A stretch of DNA of 64,000 bases from Roseiarcus sp963798015 (GTDB taxonomy: Bacteria; Pseudomonadota; Alphaproteobacteria; Rhizobiales; Beijerinckiaceae), in contig CAWCSA010000020.1 in NCBI GenBank assembly GCA_963798015.1, positions 15,426-79,425 on the forward strand. Reading direction: 5' to 3'. Positions 17,271 through 25,674 of the stretch are shown here, piece by piece. Under the pieces are notes generated by a model. It had not been told where the DNA came from, did not search any database, and saw only the letters and a list, made by a program, of their open reading frames with translations. Made by a program: the position numbers and the translations under genes. The first letter of the stretch is position 1; each line of letters begins with the position of its first letter.

Positions 17271-17957
17271 TCAGCGCGAGCGGGCGTTGCCAGTCGTCGA
17301 CGACGGATCGGGCGCTGGCTCGAACGGCGCCGTCGGCCGCGCATCGGGCGCCGCAACGACGGTCGGCGCAGGCTTCGGCTTCTTCTTTTTCGCCGCGTGC
17401 GCGGGGGGCGGAGCCGTCTGCTCGGGGGAGGCCGCATCGGCCCCCGGGTCGGTCGGCGGACTCTCGTCCGGATTCGGCGCCGAGGCCTCGGCCGCGGGTG
17501 CATCGCGTATCACCACCGTGCCGCCTTTGCAGGCCGTGAGCCAAATATCGAAGATCGGATGCTCAACGCCATGCAGGCCTGGACTGTCGGCGAACATCCA
17601 GCCCGAGAAAATGCGCTTCATCTCCTTTTTCTCGTCGATCTCGTCGACCTGCGCGAAGGCGTCGGTCTGCGGCGCGTCGGTCGGTGGGCGGGAATAGCAG
17701 ACACGCGGCGTGATCTGCAGCGTGCCGAACTGCACCGTCTCGTTGATCGCCACTTCGAACGAAATGATGCGGCCGGTGATCTTGTCGAGGCCATCGAAAA
17801 CCGCGATCGGATTGCTGATCTTGTCGGCGAGCGCCGGGTGGGACGCGGCCAGCGCGAAGACCGCCGTCAGCGTCGCGATGGCAAGCGTTGGCCTCATCCT
17901 CGCAATGGCGGGATAAGCGCGGCGCGGTAACGCCTTGGCCAGGCGGAAGAGATCCAT
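17271..17957 (-). CDS. DUF2155 domain periplasmic protein
   Basis: 228 residues. Signal peptide ending ASHPALA, then the DUF2155 core: NPIAVFDGLDKITGRIISFEV, FGTLQITPRVCYSRPPTD, and FSGWMFADSPGLHGVEHPIFDIWLTAC. A low-complexity Pro/Ala/Lys tail follows (residues about 165-228), with a KKKKPKP patch. In related genomes this gene often lies beside the NDUFA12-type gene, as here (41 bases downstream on the same strand). Function unknown. A second in-frame ATG (17895-17897) just before the hydrophobic stretch may be the true start. Confidence 0.85.
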   Translation of the reverse strand: MDLFRLAKALPRRAYPAIARMRPTLAIATLTAVFALAASHPALADKISNPIAVFDGLDKITGRIISFEVAINETVQFGTLQITPRVCYSRPPTDAPQTDAFAQVDEIDEKKEMKRIFSGWMFADSPGLHGVEHPIFDIWLTACKGGTVVIRDAPAAEASAPNPDESPPTDPGADAASPEQTAPPPAHAAKKKKPKPAPTVVAAPDARPTAPFEPAPDPSSTTGNARSR

Positions 17958-17997
17958 GGCGGCGCTTTGCTGCTCAAGGGCGGCGGAATGAAGGCGC

Positions 17998-18414
17998 TCA
18001 GGGGCCGGGGCTCCAGGCCTCGTAATCGCCTCCGGTCGGCTGGCGCGGACCTGCCCTGAGCGTCGAGCCGTCGGGCCGAATCGCTGCCGGCGTGCCGGTC
18101 GGGTTTCCCATATGGGGCAGTTGCCAGGGGTGGGGTTTGTAGTCGTCCTCGGTCGGCGGCAAGTCGACCGTGTGGTGAAGCCAGCCGTTCCAGCCCGGCG
18201 GAGTCATCGAGGCTTCGGACACGCCGTTATAGATCACCCACCGGCGCTCAAAGCCCAGCGCCGGATCGATGCCGGGTCGCCGGTAATAGGCGTTGCCAAA
18301 CTCGTCATGGCCCACCAGCACGCCAAAACGTCGGGTGTAAAAGCGCGTGTTGAAGTTCCCGCCGTTCCACCAGGTGAAATAGTGCAGTAAAAATTGTTTG
18401 ATCTGTTCCAGCAT
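17998..18414 (-). CDS. NDUFA12-type NADH:ubiquinone oxidoreductase accessory subunit
   Basis: 138 residues from ATG 18412-18414 (MLEQIKQFLLHYFTWWNGG). Contains the family pattern TRRFGVLVGHDEFGNAYYR, then RRWVIYNGVSEASMTPPGWNGWLHH and KPHPWQLPHMGNPTGTP. The homologue in mitochondria and alphaproteobacteria is a supernumerary subunit of respiratory complex I. Upstream in-frame codons give residues unlike the family, so the shorter start is preferred. Likely co-transcribed with the DUF2155 gene. Confidence 0.92.
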   Translation of the reverse strand: MLEQIKQFLLHYFTWWNGGNFNTRFYTRRFGVLVGHDEFGNAYYRRPGIDPALGFERRWVIYNGVSEASMTPPGWNGWLHHTVDLPPTEDDYKPHPWQLPHMGNPTGTPAAIRPDGSTLRAGPRQPTGGDYEAWSPGP

Positions 18415-18603
18415 CCGTGGAGCGCCGTTTTCATCGGGAAATGCGCGCAAGCCTTGCGCGCGGCGGACTATGGCGAGGAGGGCTTTGCGAGGCAAGCTGA
18501 ACTTTCTCACCAGATAGGGCTGAAAAACGGCCTTGCGGGCCCGCCCCAACTCGTTGGATGGTGTCCGTCCGCTCTGACGTTAATCCCTTGTTATCCACGT
18601 TAT

Positions 18604-18651
18604 CCACAATATGTTGTGTTGACGCTGAGCGGAAGGCACAAGGTGTTGACG
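18604..18651 (+). promoter_or_regulatory. Tandem NrdR-like boxes and promoter of nrdJ
   Basis: First box CCACAATATGTTGTGT (18604-18619) is a near-palindrome resembling the NrdR box. A weaker second one (CACAAGGTGTTG, from 18637) begins exactly 32 bases later, the three-turn spacing known for paired NrdR sites. A possible promoter overlaps: TTGACG at 18646-18651 and TAATGT at 18669-18674, 17 bases apart. A leader of about 230 bases then precedes the nrdJ start codon. NrdR represses ribonucleotide reductase genes when dATP is plentiful. Confidence 0.7.
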
Positions 18652-18907
18652 AGGCCGTCATAGTTTTGTAATGTGCGACTGTTGCCGGATTGCGTGGGGA
18701 TCAAGCGTCGAAGACAGCGGTTTTAGAGCCGGACGGGGCAGAAACCGAGCTCAAGCGTGGTCTGTAAATCTGAGGCGAGTGAGGGGCGGGCGGCGTTCGG
18801 GCCAGCCGACGGCGGCTTGCGCGTTGAGCGGGTCAGTCAGGACGTCTCAAGCTCGGTAATACAGGTTCAACGCGGCCGCGCAGGCCGCAAGAATGGGGTC
18901 GAAGGCG

Positions 18908-21900
18908 ATGCGCATCGAACGGCACTACACGCAATCGGGCGTCAGCCCGTATGACCTCGTTTCCTTCGCGACCACCAAGAGCGAAATCCGCAATCCCGAC
19001 GGCTCGGTCGTCTTTTCGCTTGAGGGCGTCGAGGTTCCCGCCGCCTGGAGCCAGGTCGCGGCCGACGTGCTGGCGCAGAAATATTTCCGTAAAGCGGGCA
19101 TCCCCGCGCGCGTGAAGCGCGTCGAGGAGGAAAGCGTTCCCTCTTTCCTGTGGCGCTCGGTTCCCGACGAGACGGCGTTGAGCTCGCTGCCCAAGGACGA
19201 GCGTATGGGCTCAGAGACCTCGGCGAAGCAGGTGTTCGACCGTCTCGCCGGCGCCTGGGCGTATTGGGGCTGGAAGGCTGGCTATTTCGACGGCGAAGAC
19301 GATGCGCGCGCCTATTACGACGAGATGCGCTTCATGCTCGCGCGCCAGATGGCCGCGCCCAATTCGCCGCAATGGTTCAACACCGGCCTGCATTGGGCTT
19401 ATGGGGTCGATGGGCCGAGCCAGGGCCATCATTACGTCGACTTCGAGACCGGAAAGCTTGTGAAGTCGAAGTCGGCTTACGAACATCCCCAGCCGCACGC
19501 CTGCTTCATCCAGTCGGTCGCCGACGATCTCGTCAACGAGGGCGGGATCATGGACCTGTGGGTGCGCGAGGCGCGCCTGTTCAAATATGGCTCCGGCACC
19601 GGCTCGAACTTTTCCTTGCTGCGCGGCGAGAACGAAAAGCTGTCGGGCGGCGGTCGCTCGTCCGGCCTCATGTCGTTCCTGAAGATCGGCGACCGCGCGG
19701 CGGGCGCGATCAAGTCGGGCGGCACCACGCGCCGCGCGGCGAAGATGGTGGTCGTCGACGCCGATCATCCGGACATCGAATCGTTCATCGACTGGAAGGT
19801 GCGGGAAGAGCGCAAGGTCGCCGCGCTCGCCGCCGGCTCGAAGATCGTCAAGCGCCATTTGAAGGCGATCCTGAAAGCCTGTCTCAATTGCGAAGGCTCG
19901 GGCGACGATTGCTTCACGATCGAAAAGAACCCGGCCTTAAAACGCGAGGTCAAGGCCGCGCGCCGCGACGACGTGCCGGACGGCGTGATCAAGCAGGTCA
20001 TCCAATACGCCCGCCAGGGCTATACGAAGATCGACTTCGAGGAATACGACACCGATTGGGAGTCGGAGGCCTACCTCACCGTCTCGGGCCAGAACTCGAA
20101 CAATTCCGTGCGGCTGACCGACGCGTTCCTGCAGGCGGTCGAGAGTGACGGCGATTGGAATCTCATCCGCCGTCTCGACGGCAAGGTTGCGAAGACGCTG
20201 AAAGCCCGCGATCTATGGGAGAAGATCGGCTACGCCGCATGGGCCTCGGCCGATCCGGGCCTCCAATATCACACCACCATCAACGACTGGCACACCTGCC
20301 CTGAGTTCGGGCCCGATCCGCGCGTCGAACCCTTGCTCGGAGTACATGTTCCTCGACGACACGGCCTGCAATCTGGCCTCGCTCAACCTGCTGCAGTTCC
20401 GCGATACGACGACCAAGGCGTTCGACGTCAAGGGATACGAGCACGCGATTCGTCTGTGGACGCTGACGCTCGAAATCTCGGTCGCGATGGCGCAATTCCC
20501 CTCGAAGGAGATCGCGCGCCTTTCTTACGACTACCGCACGCTCGGCCTCGGCTACGCCAACATCGGCGGCCTGCTCATGTCGTCGGGCATTCCGTATGAC
20601 AGCGATCATGGGCGCGCCATCTGCGGCGCGCTCTCCTCCATCCTCACCGGCCGCGCCTATGCGACGTCGGCCGAGATCGCCGCCAAGAGCGAAACCTTCC
20701 CCGGCCACAAGGCGAACGCGCAAGCGATGCTGCGCGTGATCCGCAATCACAAGCGCGCCGCCGACGGCGAAGCTGCGGGCTACGAGAAACTCTCCGTCGC
20801 CCCGACCCCGCTCGACCATGCCGAGCTCGCCAATTCCGGCCCGGAATGGGCGGAGCTCAGCCAAGCCGCGCGCTCTGCGTGGGGCGATGCGCTCGCACTC
20901 GGCGAGGCGCATGGCTATCGCAACGCGCAGGTCTCGGTCATCGCGCCGACTGGCACGATCGGCCTCGTCATGGATTGCGACACGACCGGCATCGAACCTG
21001 ACTTCGCGCTGGTGAAATTCAAGAAGCTCGCGGGCGGGGGCTATTTCAAGATCATCAACCGCGCCGTGCCCGAGGCCCTGCGCACGCTTGGCTATGACGA
21101 GAAGCAGATCGGCGACATCGTCGCTTACGCGGTCGGCCGGGCGACGCTTGCGCATGCGCCGGGCGTCAACCATGCGGCGCTGAAAGCCAAGGGCCTCCCG
21201 CAGGAGTCGATCGACAAGGTCGAGGCGGCGCTCGCCGGCGCGTTCGACATCCGCTTCGTCTTCAACAAATGGACGCTCGGTGTCGAGACGCTGGCGCAAG
21301 CGCTGAAAATTACGCCCGAGCGTTATGACGCGCCGGGTTTCGATCTTCTGACCGCGCTCGGCTTCAGCAAGGCCGAGATCGAGGCCGCCAACAGCTTCGC
21401 CTGCGGCGCGATGACGCTCGAAGGCGCGCCCTATCTCAAGTCCGGGCATCTCGCGGTGTTCGATTGCGCCAACCCCTGCGGGCGCATTGGCAAGCGCTAT
21501 CTCTCGGTCGAGAGCCACATCCGCATGATGGCGGCGGCGCAGCCGTTCATCACCGGCGCGATCTCGAAGACCATCAACATGCCCAACAATTCCTCGGTCG
21601 AGGATTGCAAGGACGCCTACATGCTCAGCTGGCGCCTCGGCCTCAAGGCCAACGCGCTTTATCGCGACGGCTCGAAGCTTTCGCAGCCCCTCAACTCGCA
21701 ATTGATCGAGAGCGACGAGGAGGACGACAACTCGGTCGAGACGCTGGTCGCGCTCAACGCGCCCGCGCGCGCCGCGGCGGTGGCTGAGCGAATCGTCGAG
21801 CGCGTGGTCGAGCGGGTCGAGCGCCTGCGCGAGCGCGAACGGCTGCCCGATCGCCGCAAGGGCTATACGCAGAAGGCCGTCGTCGGCGGGCACAAGGTCT

Positions 21901-22643
21901 ATTTGCGCACCGGCGAATATCAGGACGGGCGCCTGGGCGAGATCTTCATCGACATGCACAAGGAAGGCGCCGCCTTCCGAAGCCTGATGAACAATTTCGC
22001 CATCGCCATCTCGCTTGGCCTTCAGTACGGCGTGCCGCTCGAGGAATATGTCGAGGCCTTCACCTTCGTCCGGTTCGAGCCGGCGGGCCTGGTCCAGGGC
22101 AATGACGCAATCAAGAACGCGACCTCGATCCTCGACTATATCTTCCGCGAGCTCGCCATCTCCTATCTCGGCCGCAACGACCTCGCCCATATCGCGCCCG
22201 ACGAGATCGGCTCGACGGTGCTTGGCGGGGGCGTTGAACAGGATCGGGCGCCGGGTTCAAGCGAAGGGTACGCGCCGCCCGCCACCGCCGTGGCTTCCGT
22301 CGTGTCCAAGGGCCTCCTGCGCTCGCGGCCAGGCGACAAGCTGATGCTGGTGCGAAGCGGGGCAGGGGATTCGCCCACGCTTCAGTCCGTCGGCGGGTCA
22401 AGCGCGCATGGGCCTTTCGTGCAAGGCGCGACCGCGCTCAAGGGCGAGTTGGCCGAGCGCGCTGCGCCGGCCATCGGCTCGAGCCTCGCGCCGCAAGCCG
22501 AAACCGTCGCCGAGAAGCGCGCCGAAGCGCGGATGAAAGGCTACGTCGGCGAATCCTGCCCCGAATGCGGCAACTTCACCATGGTCCGCAACGGCACGTG
22601 CCTGAAGTGCGACACCTGCGGCGGGACCACGGGGTGCAGCTGA
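18908..22643 (+). CDS. nrdJ: Cobalamin-dependent class II ribonucleotide reductase, interrupted by a one-base frameshift near 20306
   Basis: Together about 1,244 residues. Start ATG 18908 (MRIERHYTQSG, then SEIRNPDGSVVFSLEGVEVP). The N-terminal and nucleotide-binding parts read normally to INDWHTCPE; one extra T in CTGAGTTCGG (20301-20310) then shifts the frame. Reading resumes in the next frame with SGPIRASNPCSEYMFLDDTA, which holds the active-site NPCSE motif. The rest is complete, ending in the zinc-finger-like tail CPECGNF...CLKCDTCGGTTGCS. The enzyme makes deoxyribonucleotides using adenosylcobalamin. As no other reductase is seen in this window and the downstream half shows no decay, a sequencing error or a very recent lesion is most likely. 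Confidence 0.88.
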
Positions 22644-22652
22644 TGCTCAATT

Positions 22653-23062
22653 CGTCATGGCCGGGCTTGACCCGGCCATCCACGCGGTGACGTGCGAATG
22701 TCCGGCGGCTGGGTCTATATCATGACCAACCGCCCGAACGGTACTCTCTACACCGGCGTGACCTCCGACATCGAACGGCGCGCCTATAAACATCGGGAAG
22801 GGATCGTGCCTGGCTTCACCAAGCGCTATGGCCTCAAGCGCCTAGTCTACATGGAGCATTACGAGCGCATCACCGACGCAATCCAGCGCGAAAAGAACAT
22901 CAAGCATTGGCCCCGCGCCTGGAAGGCGCGCTTGATTTTGGAATCGAATCCGGGATGGCTGGATTTGTATGAGACGTTGAATCAATGATTGAATGGGGGC
23001 GCCGCCGAGCCGCGTGGATGGCCGGGTCACCCCCGGATCACAGTCCGGGGGCGCCCATGACG
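22653..23062. mobile_element. REP-bracketed GIY-YIG cassette A
   Basis: The left end (22653-22687) reads CGTCATGGCCGGGC...CCATCCACGCGG and holds a perfect 8-bp hairpin TGGCCGGG/CCCGGCCA (22658-22678). The right end (23010-23062) is the same sequence in inverted orientation, CCGCGTGGATGGCCGGGTCA...CCATGACG, with an inner hairpin CCCCGGA/TCCGGGG at 23031-23050. Between them lies one gene for a GIY-YIG nuclease. A second, decayed unit of identical plan lies at 23329-23540. Mobility is inferred from this repeated design. Confidence 0.55.
22698..22988 (+). CDS. Small GIY-YIG nuclease (UPF0213-like)
   Basis: 96 residues. GIY-YIG core in variant form: WVYIMTNRPNGTLYTGVTSDIERRAYKH, with the catalytic Arg (ERR) and the later Glu in DAIQREKNIKHW. 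The protein is a single nuclease domain with no DNA-binding extension. ATG 22698 starts only 11 bases after an REP-type palindrome and the gene is followed by an inverted copy of the same palindrome. Such genes occur in several copies in many alphaproteobacterial genomes; their role is not settled. GTG six bases upstream is an alternative start. Confidence 0.85.
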   Translation: MSGGWVYIMTNRPNGTLYTGVTSDIERRAYKHREGIVPGFTKRYGLKRLVYMEHYERITDAIQREKNIKHWPRAWKARLILESNPGWLDLYETLNQ

Positions 23063-23089
23063 AAGCGGCTGGCCTCAAGGAACGACCCC

Positions 23090-23311
23090 ATGCGTTACGC
23101 CGTCGTGATCGAGAAGGGCGAGCGGAATTACTCGGCCTACGTTCCGGATTTGCCCGGCTGCGTATCCGTCGGTGACACGGCGGAGCAAGTGAAGGCCGAA
23201 ATTCGCGAAGCGATCGAATTTCATCTCGAAGGCATGCGGGAGGATGGCTTGCCGATCCCAAAGCCGTCGAGCCAGGCGGACTATGTCGAGGTTAGCGAGC
23301 AGACTGCATGA
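23090..23311 (+). CDS. Orphan HicB-like protein, copy 1
   Basis: 73 residues: MRYAVVIEKGERNYSAYVPD, then LPGCVSVGDTAEQVKAEIREAIEFHLEGM. This is the HicB partial RNase H-like fold that neutralises HicA toxins, here without the usual DNA-binding C-terminal domain and without a hicA gene beside it. AAGGA lies eight bases before the ATG, supporting this start over upstream ATGs. A close paralogue is at 23976. A role as a free antitoxin or a remnant is possible; its partner is unknown. Confidence 0.85.
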   Translation: MRYAVVIEKGERNYSAYVPDLPGCVSVGDTAEQVKAEIREAIEFHLEGMREDGLPIPKPSSQADYVEVSEQTA

Positions 23312-23328
23312 GCCGGTCCCAAGCAAGC

Positions 23329-23540
23329 CGTCATGGCCGGGCTTGACCCGGCCATCCACGCAATAACGCGCCAATGTCTGGCGAAGGCTACGGCGTGACG
23401 ACCAACAGGGTTGGAAGATTCGATCGGCGTTTAGGGTCAATCCGGATTGGCGGTGTGTACGAAAACGTCGGATCGATAGATATCTGTGGAAAGGCACGAC
23501 GGCGCCGCGTGGATAGCCGGGACAAGCCCGGCCATGACGG
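23329..23540. mobile_element. REP-bracketed cassette B with a GIY-YIG remnant
   Basis: Left end at 23329 repeats cassette A's left end (hairpin TGGCCGGG/CCCGGCCA at 23334-23354). Right end (23505-23540) is the inverted form, CCGCGTGGATAGCCGGGAC...GGCCATGACGG. Just inside the left end an ATG at 23374 opens MSGEGYGVTTNR, resembling MSGGWVYIMTNR of the intact GIY-YIG gene, but the nuclease sequence is then lost. So this looks like a cassette with most of its gene deleted. Confidence 0.5.
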
Positions 23541-23549
23541 GGTAAGGAC

Positions 23550-23648
23550 GTCGGCAAATCCTGCCCCGAATGCGGCAATTTCACCATGGTCCGCAACGGC
23601 ACGTGCCTCAAGTGCGACACCTGCGGCGGCACGACGGGGTGCTCGTGA
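23550..23648 (+). repeat. Displaced copy of the last 33 codons of nrdJ
   Basis: 99 bases that match nrdJ 22545-22643 at 91 positions by count. Still encodes GKSCPECGNFTM...CGGTTGCS followed by a stop. Seven of the eight differences are silent in protein terms, including a serine codon changed from AGC to TCG; one changes Glu to Lys. This indicates descent from a diverged functional nrdJ. Nothing else of nrdJ is attached. Confidence 0.85.
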
Positions 23649-23671
23649 CGTACAGCAAAGAGAAGTAACGG

Positions 23672-23881
23672 ATGACTGACACGACTCTAAATCCGCCGCG
23701 CTCGTTGTCAAAACGAATTGGGCTCGTTTTGGCATTTCTTACATTGCTGAGCGCAGTTTGGATTTCCGCTGCTGCGAAGCCCATCATTGCGAGAAGCCCC
23801 CGGGTGCCTTTGGTTCCGACTTTAGCGCTGACTTTGACGGTCAGCAGTCCGAGTGCAGAGACCTTCCTATCGCATATGTGA
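23672..23881 (+). CDS. Short hypothetical ORF with one hydrophobic helix, possibly frameshifted
   Basis: 69 codons beginning MTDTTLNPPRSLSKRIG, then a hydrophobic stretch LVLAFLTLLSAVWISAAA. After that the sequence becomes low in character. The neighbouring frame across a CCCCC run near 23800 gives FGSDFSADFDGQQSE and AYVIFDSLQRYGQIATRT, which looks more protein-like and ends at 23946. A single-pass or secreted protein broken by a one-base change is therefore plausible. Not recognised. Confidence 0.3.
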   Translation: MTDTTLNPPRSLSKRIGLVLAFLTLLSAVWISAAAKPIIARSPRVPLVPTLALTLTVSSPSAETFLSHM

Positions 23882-23975
23882 TATTCGATAGTCTTCAGCG
23901 TTACGGTCAGATTGCCACACGAACCTTAGCTTCTGCTCGGCCATGACGATGCAGCCGACCTCAAGGACTGACCCG

Positions 23976-24197
23976 ATGCGTTACGCTGTTGTGATCGAGA
24001 AAGGCGGGCGGAACTACTCGGCGTACGTTCCGGATTTGCCCGGCTGCGTATCGGTCGGGGACACGGCGAAGGAAGTAAAGTCGGAAATCCGCGAAGTTAT
24101 CGAATTTCATCTCGAAGGCATGCACGAGGACGGCTTGTCGATCCCTAAGCCGTCGAGCCAGGCGGGTTATGTCGAGGTTGGGGAGCAGGCCGCCTGA
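23976..24197 (+). CDS. Orphan HicB-like protein, copy 2
   Basis: 73-residue close paralogue of the gene at 23090: MRYAVVIEKGGRNYSAYVPD and LPGCVSVGDTAKEVKSEIREVIEFHLEGM. About nine in ten residues agree. The same AAGGA ribosome site and preceding sequence (TCAAGGACTGACCCG) are kept, showing that the duplication included the leader. No hicA toxin gene is adjacent. It precedes a 77-residue gene by 37 bases and could be co-transcribed with it. Confidence 0.85.
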   Translation: MRYAVVIEKGGRNYSAYVPDLPGCVSVGDTAKEVKSEIREVIEFHLEGMHEDGLSIPKPSSQAGYVEVGEQAA

Positions 24198-24234
24198 GAG
24201 ATGGCGGTGGTCGAGTTTCGCGGGGGCGAGGGCT

Positions 24235-24468
24235 ATGGCGCTCATCAAGTCTTTTGAAGAAAAGAGGATGGATCGGAACTCCATCCACGACGCTATCGAT
24301 GCCACGTACACGATGTTCGAAAGGGACGGGAGAAGATTCATGCAAATCGACAGTTACGGCCGCGCCGTGCGGGAGATGCCCGGCAAGAAGAGCCAATCCA
24401 TACAACTGGACGAGAGATCCGCTCGCGAACTTTTCAAGATCCTTGCGGACTTTTTCCACTTCCACTGA
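24235..24468 (+). CDS. Small hypothetical protein (77 aa) convergent with the TIR gene
   Basis: Starts MALIKSFEEKRMDRNSIHDA and continues with FERDGRRFMQIDSYGRAVREMPGKKSQSIQL, then a C-terminal helix ARELFKILADFF. The central RRFMQIDSYGRAVR...PGKKSQSIQ pattern looks like a conserved small-protein family, but no function is known to me. It ends nine bases from the end of the double-TIR gene on the other strand. A functional link with the TIR protein is possible but unproven. Confidence 0.6.
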   Translation: MALIKSFEEKRMDRNSIHDAIDATYTMFERDGRRFMQIDSYGRAVREMPGKKSQSIQLDERSARELFKILADFFHFH

Positions 24469-24477
24469 GCTGGGTCG

Positions 24478-25482
24478 TCACCCGTCTCCAGTCTCGGCCT
24501 GCTCAAGGAGAACAAATCCCGCATCTTTGAGTTTTTCGCGGAGCACATCGCGCCAAGTGTCGCCAAAGTCCTCAAAGATCCTGCCGGCAAGATCGGAAGG
24601 TTCCTCGAACTTATTGACGACCCTTTCGGTTACCGGAGGGGTCCTTCGGAATACGAACACTTGCTCCTCGCCGAGTTTCCCGTAAAAATAGCCCAATTCC
24701 AGGATGACATTTTGCCGGGCTCGAAATTCGAGCCGCGACGGGCCCCCCGCTGGATGAGTGAATTCATGGAGCGACGTGCCGACGTCGTCTCCGCTAATCA
24801 GCACGATCGCGTGTTTCGCTTTGTCAGCGATCGCTTTGAATTTGGCGAACAGGTTGTCGTCCGAGGTTCGCACCCACTTCAAGACAACGGCTTTAATCCG
24901 CAGCCGCTTCAGTTCCGAAGTAAGTTCCAGCAGCATTTCGTCGTCGTGGCCGTGAACGACAAAGATGGATTCTGGCGGTCCAGCGCTACCGTTGTCTGAG
25001 GAGACTGTCGAGGCCTCGCGGGCAGTCTCGGCGGATGCCTGGGCGAGGCGCCGGCCCGCGTCGGCATCGACGTCCACGCGCGGTACGGTTTTCAGTAGCG
25101 CCTTGAGCCGCTCCGCAATCTCCCTTGCGGAGTCTTTCTGTCTCGCGTCGTCGAGGATGAGCGCCTGGGTCTTCGCAAGGTCCGCGGGAAGCTGTTCGGG
25201 CCGAAGCCCATCGACCAGGACGGGTGCAACGATCAGGCGATCCTCTATCGCAAACCTGATCTCTGCGTTGACCCACGAGCTTTGAATCGAACCTGGCGAG
25301 AGAAGTGCGACGACGATCGGAGCCTTATTCAGCGCTTCCATAATCTGCCGCTCGAACGACAGCCCTGGTAATAGATCCGCGTCCCACCAAACGCGCAGAC
25401 CCGCTGCTTTCAATGCTGTGGCGATAGCGTCTGCGTAGTCCCTATCCTTTCTCGCGTAGGAAATGAAAACGTCCGCGTCCAT
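24478..25482 (-). CDS. Double TIR protein: N-terminal TIR plus C-terminal TIR-like nucleotide-binding domain
   Basis: 334 residues. Residues 1-130 are a TIR domain: DVFISYARKDRDYADAIATAL, RVWWDADLLPG, and SPGSIQSSWVNAE with the likely NADase glutamate at 74. After a linker (about 135-170), residues 172-280 form a TIR-like domain of the PF10137 type: IFVVHGHDDEMLLELTSELK, AIVLISGDD and RARQNVILELGYFYGKLG, with Glu262 in the position of the catalytic residue. Both domain types are known from bacterial immune effectors that degrade NAD+ or bind nucleotide signals. No cyclase, Argonaute or other sensor gene is next to it. Start ATG 25480-25482. Confidence 0.85.
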   Translation of the reverse strand: MDADVFISYARKDRDYADAIATALKAAGLRVWWDADLLPGLSFERQIMEALNKAPIVVALLSPGSIQSSWVNAEIRFAIEDRLIVAPVLVDGLRPEQLPADLAKTQALILDDARQKDSAREIAERLKALLKTVPRVDVDADAGRRLAQASAETAREASTVSSDNGSAGPPESIFVVHGHDDEMLLELTSELKRLRIKAVVLKWVRTSDDNLFAKFKAIADKAKHAIVLISGDDVGTSLHEFTHPAGGPSRLEFRARQNVILELGYFYGKLGEEQVFVFRRTPPVTERVVNKFEEPSDLAGRIFEDFGDTWRDVLREKLKDAGFVLLEQAETGDG

Positions 25483-25674
25483 TGAGGGTAGCCGCTGCAG
25501 ACTGAAGAGAGACGATCAGTTCTCGAACTTGTCTTCTGGCTTACCATCCGTGTCAACGGCGCGCGCGTGCATCTCAGAAATTCGCATCGCTGAGCATTCG
25601 TCTCCAGCCTCCATCTCTAGCGAACTTCGCTCTTTGACAGGATCGAGGGTCTGGCGTTGGTCGCCTACCGACTT

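Noticed and set aside
18675..18907. Possible cobalamin riboswitch in the nrdJ leader
   Set aside because: No recognisable B12-box sequence or conserved core could be found by eye; control by NrdR-type boxes is better supported.
20280..22190. 636-codon open frame on the minus strand inside nrdJ
   Set aside because: It is antisense to a gene with full family motifs. Composition is Arg/Ala/Glu-rich with no domain pattern, typical of shadows in GC-rich DNA.
22653..23540. CRISPR array suggested by repeated palindromes
   Set aside because: The palindromes are few, inverted to each other and unevenly spaced around genes, with no spacer structure or cas genes.
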